From Flavobacterium sp. N2038 (GTDB lineage: Bacteria; Bacteroidota; Bacteroidia; Flavobacteriales; Flavobacteriaceae), in NCBI RefSeq assembly GCF_025947185.1, contig NZ_CP110001.1:1426001-1490000 (forward strand): DNA of 64,000 bases. The letters are read 5' to 3'. Each line of letters begins with the position of its first letter. Positions within the stretch are counted from its first letter, which is position 1. Under the pieces are notes generated by a model. The model saw nothing but the letters and a program-made list of their open reading frames with translations, did not search any database and was not told the DNA's origin. This document shows positions 54,785 through 61,886 of the stretch, piece by piece. Position numbers and translations under genes: made by a program.

Positions 54785-57316
54785 TTAAAGGTTTAGATTT
54801 CGTAATCGTAAGGCATTTACAATTACTGAAACCGAACTTAAACTCATTGCCAGTGCAGCTAACATCGGCGAAAGCAAAATTCCAAATACCGGATATAAAA
54901 TTCCTGCAGCGATTGGAACTCCTAAGACATTGTATATAAAAGCAAAAAACAGATTTTGTTTGATGTTTTTCATCACCGAAAAACTTAGTTTTTTAGCTTT
55001 TACAATTCCGTTTAGGTCACCTTTTACCAGTGTAATTTTGGCGCTTTCGATGGCAACATCAGTTCCGGTTCCCATTGCGATTCCAATATTTGCCTGTGCT
55101 AAAGCCGGAGCATCGTTGATTCCGTCACCAGCCATGGCTACAATTTTGCCTTCAGCCTGTAAGCGCTGAATTTCTTTTAGTTTATCTTCTGGAAGGCAAT
55201 CGGCTTTAAAATCACTTAAATGTAACTGGTCGGCTACTGCTTTTGCAGTATTGGCATTGTCACCAGTTAACATAATAACTTCAACTCCCTGATCGATTAA
55301 ATCTTTGATGGCTTTTGCGCTATTTTCTTTTATCGCATCAGTAATCGTTACATAACCTAAAACGGCTTTGTCTATCGCGATATAAGAAACGGTTTTGCCA
55401 AGATTTTGCTCTGCAATAATTTTGTTTTCTATATCCACAGGAATGGATGCACCAACCTGATTCATTAGCTTTTTGTTTCCTAAAGCTACTTTTAAGTTGT
55501 TTATGGTTCCTAAAACTCCTTTTCCGGCTATGGCTTCAAAGTCCGGAACTTCAAACATAACTTGATTTTTAGCTTTAGCAAAATTTACTACAGCCTGCGC
55601 CAGAGGATGTTCACTATGTTGATTTAATGAGGCAATATTTTGAAGTAAAATGTCTTCATTATTATTTACCGAATAGATTTTTTCGACAGAAGGCTTTCCT
55701 TCTGTAATAGTTCCGGTTTTATCAGTAATTAAAACATCGATTTTATCCATGTTTTCCAGTGCTTCGGCATTTTTTATCAAAATACCGTGTTGTGCCCCTT
55801 TCCCAACTCCAACCATAACAGACATTGGAGTTGCCAAACCTAAAGCACAAGGACAAGCGATAATTAAAACGGCGATGGCATTAATTAATCCGTAAATGTA
55901 AGCGGGTTCGGGACCAAATTTTGCCCAGACAAAAAAGGTCAAAATTGAAATAATGACCACAGTTGGGACAAAATATTTAGCCACGCGATCTGCCAGTTTT
56001 TGAATTGGTGCTCTTGAACGGCTGGCATCGTTTACCATCTGTATAATTTGCGACAGTAAAGTTTCTGAACCTACTTTCTCGGCAATCATAACAAAAGATT
56101 TGGTTCCGTTTATGGTTCCGGCAATCACATTGTCGCCTGTTTTTTTATCTACCGGAATAGGTTCTCCGGTAATCATAGCTTCATCAATGCTGCTTTCGCC
56201 AGTTGTAATTTTTCCGTCAACCGGAATTTTTTCTCCCGGTTTTACTCTCAATAAATCTCCTTTTTTAATATGGTGAATAGAAATCACTTTATCATTTCCG
56301 TTTTCGACCAAAGTTGCTTCCGTCGGAGCGAGTTTCAATAATGCTTTTATTGCACCATTAGTTTGTCCGTGGGCTCTGGCCTCCAATAATTGCCCTAGTA
56401 AAACTAAGGTTAGAATTACGGTTGCAGCTTCAAAATACAAATGAATGGTTCCATGATGCGATTTGAATTCGTCCGGAAAAACATCTGGAAATAATAAGCC
56501 TGCAATACTAAATAAGAATGCGACACTTGTTCCGATTCCTATTAAGGTAAACATGTTTAAATTCCAGGTGATAATAGATTTCCAGGCGCGAACAAAAAAC
56601 ATCCAACCTGCATAAAAGAGTACAGGAAGTGAAAATAAAAACTGGACCCAATTCCATTTTTCAATTGACATTATAGTGTAAAGCGGATTATTCGGTATCA
56701 TTTCTGACATTGAAATGATGAAAATTGGAAGCGTAAACAGGATCGCTAATTTCATTTTTTTTAATAAATCAGAATATGTTTTGTTTTCTTCCTTATCAGA
56801 AGCCTGCATCGGAACTAAATCCATTCCGCAAATTGGACAATCTCCCGGTTCATCTGAAATAACTTCGGGATGCATTGGGCAAGTGTATTTTGCAGCGCTG
56901 ATTACAACCTGAGGGACTAAGTCCATTCCGCAAACTGGGCAGTCTCCGGGTTTATCGTACGTTTTGTCACCTTCGCAATGCATCGGACAATAATAGACAC
57001 CATTGGTTTGCTGATGTGTATGGAGTTCTTTTTTAGGCTGGTGTGTGTGATTCTCTTTTTTATGGGCTGAACAACAAGATTTAACAGCTGTATCAGTGTG
57101 GTTTTTGGGAGAATCCATCTCAATAGTATATTTTCCTGCTGCTGCCAGAACTTCCTGAAATTTTTCTGTTGCAACATGTTTTTCCATTGTTATGGTAGCC
57201 AATGGCGGATTTAGTGTCACTTCGGCCTGAATTCCTTCAATTGTATTTAAAGTTTTCTCGACTTTCTTGCGACAACCATCACACGACATTCCTGAAATTA
57301 TATATTGATGAGTCAT
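54785..57316 (-). CDS. copA: Copper-exporting P1B-type ATPase
   Basis: 843 residues. One HMA domain with GMSCDGC (C12, C15), a His/Cys-rich linker, then two heavy-metal-binding segments ([11 protein letters not shown]...[10 protein letters not shown] and [24 protein letters not shown]). Eight membrane helices with ACPCALGLA (CPC), the phosphorylation site DKTGT and [11 protein letters not shown]. The two YHS-like modules are typical of Bacteroidota copper ATPases. Drives Cu(I) out of the cytosol. Upstream neighbour of the MCO gene; regulated presumably by the HMA-AraC gene at 57599. Confidence 0.95.
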   Translation of the reverse strand: MTHQYIISGMSCDGCRKKVEKTLNTIEGIQAEVTLNPPLATITMEKHVATEKFQEVLAAAGKYTIEMDSPKNHTDTAVKSCCSAHKKENHTHQPKKELHTHQQTNGVYYCPMHCEGDKTYDKPGDCPVCGMDLVPQVVISAAKYTCPMHPEVISDEPGDCPICGMDLVPMQASDKEENKTYSDLLKKMKLAILFTLPIFIISMSEMIPNNPLYTIMSIEKWNWVQFLFSLPVLFYAGWMFFVRAWKSIITWNLNMFTLIGIGTSVAFLFSIAGLLFPDVFPDEFKSHHGTIHLYFEAATVILTLVLLGQLLEARAHGQTNGAIKALLKLAPTEATLVENGNDKVISIHHIKKGDLLRVKPGEKIPVDGKITTGESSIDEAMITGEPIPVDKKTGDNVIAGTINGTKSFVMIAEKVGSETLLSQIIQMVNDASRSRAPIQKLADRVAKYFVPTVVIISILTFFVWAKFGPEPAYIYGLINAIAVLIIACPCALGLATPMSVMVGVGKGAQHGILIKNAEALENMDKIDVLITDKTGTITEGKPSVEKIYSVNNNEDILLQNIASLNQHSEHPLAQAVVNFAKAKNQVMFEVPDFEAIAGKGVLGTINNLKVALGNKKLMNQVGASIPVDIENKIIAEQNLGKTVSYIAIDKAVLGYVTITDAIKENSAKAIKDLIDQGVEVIMLTGDNANTAKAVADQLHLSDFKADCLPEDKLKEIQRLQAEGKIVAMAGDGINDAPALAQANIGIAMGTGTDVAIESAKITLVKGDLNGIVKAKKLSFSVMKNIKQNLFFAFIYNVLGVPIAAGILYPVFGILLSPMLAALAMSLSSVSVIVNALRLRNLNL

Positions 57317-57463
57317 TGTTATATGTTTTTAAAGTATTACAATGCAAATTTCCGAAGTATTAGCCACTTCGGTTTGTATAATTTTGTGAATGATTTGTAA
57401 GATTTACGAAAGGCGTTTTTTAACCGCAAAGTGGGCTAAGGTTTTACCTAATCTTATAATAAT

Positions 57464-57588
57464 CTCGCAAAGACGCAGAGTCGCGAAGTTTTATGTTTAT
57501 TAAGATAATAAAAAATAATTTCACGCAGTCCCGATAGCTATCGGGACTGCGCGAGACTTAAAACTTTGCGCTTTTGCGCCTTTGCGAG
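57464..57588. repeat. Inverted repeat with 28-bp perfect palindrome
   Basis: CTCGCAAAG-containing arms 57464-57492 and 57560-57588 are imperfect reverse complements, and 57524-57551 is a perfect palindrome containing CCCGATAGCTATCGGG. Dispersed repeat, between copA and the HMA-AraC gene, and a likely terminator. Confidence 0.8.
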
Positions 57589-57598
57589 AAATTAATCT

Positions 57599-58159
57599 TT
57601 ACAAATTTTCTATTTGAATACGTTTTTTATCTTTCAATTGCTTGAAATAAGTTGGGGTAAAACCTGTGATTTTCTTGAACTGATTGCTTAGATGTGCTAC
57701 ATTGCTATAGTTTAATAAATCGGCAATTTCGCTTAACGAAAGTTCATTGTAAATCAACAACTCTTTTACCTTTTCTATTTTTTGACTGATAAAGTATTTT
57801 TCGATAGTAGTGTTTTCAATTTCGGAGAAAAGATTGCTCAAAGTACTGTAATCCTGGTTGAGGTTTTCGACCAGATAATCGGATAAATTGATTTTGAGCT
57901 CACTGTTTTTATGATGAACCAGATCGACAATAAGGTTCTTTATTTTCTCGATGGTTTTACTTTTTTTATCATCGATTAAATCAAAACCTAAAGATTGCAG
58001 ATTCTTAAGCAGGATTTTTTTCTGATCTTCGGTAATAGTTTCCTGAAGTTCTACTTCGCCCAGTTCAACAGAAATAGTATGAAGTCCGAGTTTTTCAAAC
58101 TCAGACTTCACAACCATTTTGCATCGACTACACACCATGTTTTTGATGTAGAGCTTCAT
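57599..58159 (-). CDS. HMA-AraC fusion regulator (putative copper sensor)
   Basis: 186 residues from ATG 58159 (an 11-codon longer start overlaps the DUF3347 gene). Residues 1-70 are an HMA-like domain with MVCSRCK, the CxxC metal motif. The rest is an AraC-type DNA-binding pair (SLSEIADLLNYSNVAHLSNQFKKITGFTPTYFKQLK). The fused metal domain implies direct sensing of Cu(I). It begins two bases after the DUF3347 stop, so it belongs to that operon. No standard sensor such as CueR or CopY is present. Confidence 0.85.
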   Translation of the reverse strand: MKLYIKNMVCSRCKMVVKSEFEKLGLHTISVELGEVELQETITEDQKKILLKNLQSLGFDLIDDKKSKTIEKIKNLIVDLVHHKNSELKINLSDYLVENLNQDYSTLSNLFSEIENTTIEKYFISQKIEKVKELLIYNELSLSEIADLLNYSNVAHLSNQFKKITGFTPTYFKQLKDKKRIQIENL

Positions 58160-58161
58160 AT

Positions 58162-58683
58162 TTATTTGATGGTTTCTACCACGTTTCCGCAAGTTAACAT
58201 TGAAGATCCGTAGTAGGGATTCTTAACCGCTTTTTCTTTGCTTAACCAGTCAGCATCTGCCATTGGGCAATATTGTTTATAAATTGGCTGCTCTGGGCTA
58301 GACACTTTTATAAGATCGTAAGTACTTTTAGACAACGATTTGAAACTGTCACGTTGTTTTTTAAGATCTGTAGTTGACGAAATACTTTTGGCATCGGCAG
58401 TAAGTTTTTTCATTACTTTCATCCAAACTGTATGTTCATTACTTTTCAGTTTATCCATTTTTACAGCCGTAATTGCGGTAAGTAAATCTTTGGCTTTTGC
58501 CGAAGTTAATTTGCTGTCACTTTTAATAAGTGCATCTTTTACATTAAAATAAGCATCGTAAACCGCTTGTAGTTCATTTGAATTTAAAACCTCGATTTCG
58601 TTTTTTTCTGTGTTTGCCTGAATCGTATTTGTGGTAAAAACGAATGCGATTAATGCTGCTATAATTGTTATTGATTTTTTCAT
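58162..58683 (-). CDS. DUF3347 periplasmic protein (copper locus)
   Basis: 173 residues. Signal peptide MKKSITIIAALIAFVFTTNTIQA. Helical DUF3347 domain and the conserved end YKQYCPMADADWLSKEKAVKNPYYGSSMLTCG, with CPM and TCG Cys/Met residues that could bind copper. Usually found beside Bacteroidota CusB or copper exporters. Stop is two bases before the HMA-AraC gene. Confidence 0.9.
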   Translation of the reverse strand: MKKSITIIAALIAFVFTTNTIQANTEKNEIEVLNSNELQAVYDAYFNVKDALIKSDSKLTSAKAKDLLTAITAVKMDKLKSNEHTVWMKVMKKLTADAKSISSTTDLKKQRDSFKSLSKSTYDLIKVSSPEQPIYKQYCPMADADWLSKEKAVKNPYYGSSMLTCGNVVETIK

Positions 58684-58791
58684 TTTATATGTATTTAGAA
58701 GGAATGTAGTTTTCCTTAATTATGTTTAATTCTTAAAGTGTTGCAGATTCTGCGGAGCGTTTGGACCCAGTTATGGCTGTCACAAATAGAA

Positions 58792-59178
58792 TTATTTTAT
58801 TTTTGGAGGTGCCCAAATAGAGGTAAAGCCATCAGAAATACTGTTGTTTTCATAGTATGTGATGGGAGTTTTGAAAGAGAAATTCAATAATTCGATACTG
58901 AATTCAAAATCATTTTCTGCAATTAAACTAAACTGCAAACCCGAAGTTGTACAGCCTGAGTGATCACATTTTCTGTTGCATCCATGCTGATCCTTTTTAG
59001 AATCATTGCTTTTTTTGCAGCAATCTTTTTCACACGAATCGGATTCTGTATTAGATGAACTTGCTTTTTTCTCGCAAGAACTTTTTTCAGCAGATTTTCC
59101 ACAAGCATAACCCGTAGTTGACATCAAAGAGAGGCCAAAGAGTAAAACGAGTAATAATATGTTTGTTTTTTTTGTCAA
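58792..59178 (-). CDS. Cys-rich exported protein, first gene of copper operon
   Basis: 128 residues. Signal peptide ending TTGYA. Eleven cysteines at 26-78, including DCCKK and a CNRKCDHSGC segment; then 45 residues of mostly beta strand ending in IWAPPKIK. Its CC and terminal PP resemble the family NCBI names HYC_CC_PP, although the HYC part is missing; low certainty. A thiol-rich periplasmic binding protein is plausible. TAAATTTG on the minus strand, upstream at about 59208-59201, could be its -7 box. Confidence 0.7.
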   Translation of the reverse strand: MTKKTNILLLVLLFGLSLMSTTGYACGKSAEKSSCEKKASSSNTESDSCEKDCCKKSNDSKKDQHGCNRKCDHSGCTTSGLQFSLIAENDFEFSIELLNFSFKTPITYYENNSISDGFTSIWAPPKIK

Positions 59179-59247
59179 GGAAAATAGATTGCTGATACAA
59201 ATTTATACAAAAATTCTTAGCTCCGGTCTCTTTTAAGATTTCAATAA

Positions 59248-60081
59248 CTAAAGCTTTTTAAAATCTGTTGGTTTCATGTTTTTTCGTTTTTTAAAATAAT
59301 TCGATAAATGACTTTCATCTGTAAAACCAAATTCATAAGCAATTTGCTTAATTGGTAATTGATTATTGTGAAATCGTTTTTCGATTAAAGTTGTTCTTAA
59401 ATTATTAATATAATCCCGGTAACTAATCGAGAAAGTCCTTTTAAAATAAGCGCTAAAGTAGGATGGAGCAATATTAAAATGTTCTGCTATAATCTTAATC
59501 TGAACCAATTTTGGCTGATAAACATTCTGATGAATATAATTGGCAATTTGTTCATTATCAATATGTGTCGATTTCATTTGAAGATTCATGCCACGGATGG
59601 TTTCTTTAATCAAACCAAAAAGCGAAAGAATTTGATAAAAAACGATTGGAGATGTGGTAACATCGATATAACGATCGTAAGTTATAATGTTTTCTACTGT
59701 ATTTTTTAAAATGGTTTTGCAGGGTTCATCAAATTTTAATACAGTTTCTTTGAGGATTTTATCCCGCATAAAACTTTCAGGAGTGTTTACAAGAAATTCA
59801 TCACAGGTAAGATTTTGTTTGGAATTAAAATAATTGTCTGTGAATTTAATATAAACAAAGCGAGTGTTTTTTTTGATGTCAAAATAATGCTCGTCTTCCG
59901 GAGAAATAACAAATAAATCACCGGCTTTATAAGGAAGAAGGTTTTTGTTTAGATGATGAATACCAGCCCCCTTTTTGATATAAATGATTTCGTAATACGT
60001 ATGAGTATGTGGCGGAAGGTGAAATTTCTCATCCTCAAATTCATGAATAACGAGAGTTTCAAACTGATTTAATTTAGGCAT
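59248..60081 (-). CDS. AraC-family regulator with cupin sensor
   Basis: 277 residues. A cupin-type N-terminal domain (FHLPPHTHTYYEIIYIKKGAGIHHLNKN ... VISPEDEHYF) and a C-terminal AraC pair (LVQIKIIAEHFNIAPSYFSAYFKRTFSISYRDYINNLR ... IKQIAYEFGFTDESHLSNYFKKRKNMKPTDFKK). The cupin binds a small effector. Divergent from the MFS exporter at 60186; repeated TTGTA/TACAA sites lie between, suggesting it controls that gene. Confidence 0.93.
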   Translation of the reverse strand: MPKLNQFETLVIHEFEDEKFHLPPHTHTYYEIIYIKKGAGIHHLNKNLLPYKAGDLFVISPEDEHYFDIKKNTRFVYIKFTDNYFNSKQNLTCDEFLVNTPESFMRDKILKETVLKFDEPCKTILKNTVENIITYDRYIDVTTSPIVFYQILSLFGLIKETIRGMNLQMKSTHIDNEQIANYIHQNVYQPKLVQIKIIAEHFNIAPSYFSAYFKRTFSISYRDYINNLRTTLIEKRFHNNQLPIKQIAYEFGFTDESHLSNYFKKRKNMKPTDFKKL

Positions 60082-60089
60082 GACTTAAA

Positions 60090-60118
60090 TTTACAAGTTT
60101 ATGTTGTAAATGTACAAC
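60090..60118. promoter_or_regulatory. Candidate AraC operator: overlapping TTGTA palindromes
   Basis: TTTACAA-N7-TTGTAAA at 60090-60110 and GTTGTA-AATG-TACAAC at 60103-60118 are perfect inverted repeats sharing TTGTAAA. They occupy the divergent promoter region. Likely binding sites of the AraC regulator; inferred. Confidence 0.5.
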
Positions 60119-60139
60119 TATTTTTGCGCTTAACGGTGT

Positions 60140-60147
60140 TAAATTTG
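60140..60147 (+). promoter_or_regulatory. -7 box TAAATTTG for MFS gene
   Basis: TAnnTTTG match 38 bases before ATG 60186, downstream of the TTGTA sites. TTTG at 60123-60126 is too close to be a clear -33. Confidence 0.5.
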
Positions 60148-60185
60148 TGCCATAGAAAATATATTCCTTTCTTATTATAAAACAA

Positions 60186-61352
60186 ATGAAAAAAAGTCTT
60201 ATTGCCTTGTCTTTAGGAGGCTTAACTATTGGAATAACCGAATTTGTAATGATGGGTTTATTGCCAGATATTGCTTCGGATATGAAAGTTTCTATTCCCG
60301 TTGCGGGATATTTAATTTCAGCTTACGCTTTGGGCGTTGTTATTGGTGCACCTTTATTAGTTATTATTGGAAGAAACTTTCCACCAAAAAAAATGCTTTT
60401 GATTTTGGCATTAATGTTAACTGTTTTTAATGCACTTTCTATTATTGCACCAAATTATAATTTCTTGTTTGCTTCAAGATTCCTTTCCGGATTACCGCAC
60501 GGAGCCTTTTTTGGTGTAGGAGCTGTAGTCGCAAGCCGTTTGGCTGATAAAGGAAAAGAAGCACAGGCCATTGCCATTATGTTTTCGGGTCTAACGTTGG
60601 CTAATTTAATTGGAGTGCCAATTGGTACTTATATTGGGCACCATTTTATCTGGCGTTATACTTTTATATTAATTGCAATAGTTGGAATGCTGACCTTTTT
60701 ATTTATTTCGCTATGGATGCCGAATTTAGAAAAAAGCGGAGATGTAAACATGAAGACACAATTGCTGTTCTTCAAAAAAACAGAGGCCTGGTTGATTATC
60801 GGAATCACGGCAATTGGTTTTGGGGGATTGTTTGCCTGGATTAGTTACATCGCGCCTCTGTTAATTAATGTATCAAGATTTTCTCCTGAAGATGTTTCCT
60901 ATATTTTGATTTTGGCAGGACTTGGAATGGTTGTAGGGAATTTTGCGGGAGGTAAACTGGCAGATAAATATTCGCCTGCTCCAACTGTATTGGCTTTATT
61001 GTTTGTCATGGTGCTGGATTTATTAATGGTGTACTTTTTCTCCTTCAATCAATATATTTCATTATTTCTGACATTCTTAACCGGAGCAATTTCATTTTCG
61101 GTAATTGCGCCAATTCAGATGTTGATGATTCGTACGGCTAAAGATGCAGAAATGATTGCTTCGGCAGCACTTCAGGGAAGTTTTAATATTGGAAATGCAT
61201 TAGGTGCTTTTTTAGGTGGAATACCATTGGCTGCCGGTTATAATTTTGCATCTCCAAATCTTATAGGTGTTGGAATGGCTGTAACAGGAATGATTATAAC
61301 TTTTGTTCTGATGCAAAAGCATAAAGCAAATTTGCAGTTGCAAAGAGCTTAA
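60186..61352 (+). CDS. MFS drug/sugar efflux transporter (AraJ-like)
   Basis: 388 residues, twelve membrane helices, DHA1/AraJ type. Motif A-like GRNFPPKKMLL in loop 2-3 and SGLPHGAFFGVGAVVASRLAD in helix 4, characteristic of AraJ-type exporters. ITEFVMMGLLPDIASDMKVSIPVAGYLISAYALGVVIGAP is the first signature. Substrate unknown. Divergent from its probable AraC regulator. Confidence 0.92.
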   Translation: MKKSLIALSLGGLTIGITEFVMMGLLPDIASDMKVSIPVAGYLISAYALGVVIGAPLLVIIGRNFPPKKMLLILALMLTVFNALSIIAPNYNFLFASRFLSGLPHGAFFGVGAVVASRLADKGKEAQAIAIMFSGLTLANLIGVPIGTYIGHHFIWRYTFILIAIVGMLTFLFISLWMPNLEKSGDVNMKTQLLFFKKTEAWLIIGITAIGFGGLFAWISYIAPLLINVSRFSPEDVSYILILAGLGMVVGNFAGGKLADKYSPAPTVLALLFVMVLDLLMVYFFSFNQYISLFLTFLTGAISFSVIAPIQMLMIRTAKDAEMIASAALQGSFNIGNALGAFLGGIPLAAGYNFASPNLIGVGMAVTGMIITFVLMQKHKANLQLQRA

Positions 61353-61373
61353 GAGGATACTTTAGAAATTAAT

Positions 61374-61405
61374 AAACCTTAAACTTAATTGTTTAAGGTT
61401 TTTTT
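61374..61405 (+). terminator. Terminator after MFS gene
   Basis: AAACCTTAAAC-TTAATT-GTTTAAGGTTT stem followed by T run. Confidence 0.9.
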
Positions 61406-61518
61406 GTGTCTAATCGTAACTGAATTTTGATGTAGGGGTAAATTAATATAAGAATTGATAGCTTTTTTTAGTTCAGGTGAAAATATAATCCGCTTTTATA
61501 ATTGATATTGTTTTTTCA

Positions 61519-61530
61519 TGTAATCGATTA
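61519..61530 (+). promoter_or_regulatory. Second, weaker TGTAATCGATTA site
   Basis: TGTAATCGATTA matches all but the last two bases of the 61704 site, 185 bases upstream. Paired sites like this fit LacI-family looping control; inferred. Confidence 0.4.
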
Positions 61531-61695
61531 TTTTTTTAATAATAGCGAAATAATTTTTCATTAGGCAATAATAAAATTGGCATTTATTCATAATGTAAAT
61601 TACACATGTCATATAAAAAACAGTCTTTATTTTTCATTTATAATTTTTTTTAGCAAATTTTTATGAAAATTAATTTTTTAATTAAAAAAAATATC

Positions 61696-61717
61696 TATGT
61701 TTGTGTAATCGATTACA
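61696..61717 (+). promoter_or_regulatory. SusC promoter with LacI-like operator
   Basis: TATGTTTG (61696-61703) is a TAnnTTTG -7 box, directly followed by the perfect palindrome TGTAATCGATTACA (61704-61717), whose central CG is typical of LacI-family operators. A bound protein would sit on the transcription start. The regulator is not in this window; a repressor or activator role cannot be assigned. Confidence 0.6.
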
Positions 61718-61886
61718 TCTTTTGTTTTGAATAAATTAAAGGTTATTTTTTTAAAGCGAAATCGATTGAAAAACCTTGTGATTGTTGAGTCTTAAAAGAT
61801 TTTGCAATAATAGTAACGAGAGATTTTATGATGTCAAAACTACAGAAAAACTATTTAACCAATTAATAATTATTAAACAATAAACC

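Larger units (their letters stand above)
61353..61886. other. 534-base leader with terminator, -7 box and TAATCGATTA sites
   Basis: Contains the MFS terminator (61374-61405), two TGTAATCGATTA sites (61519, 61704) and an AATCGATT at 61760. No gene is seen. The 5' UTR of the SusC gene from the predicted start would be about 175 bases. Confidence 0.7.
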
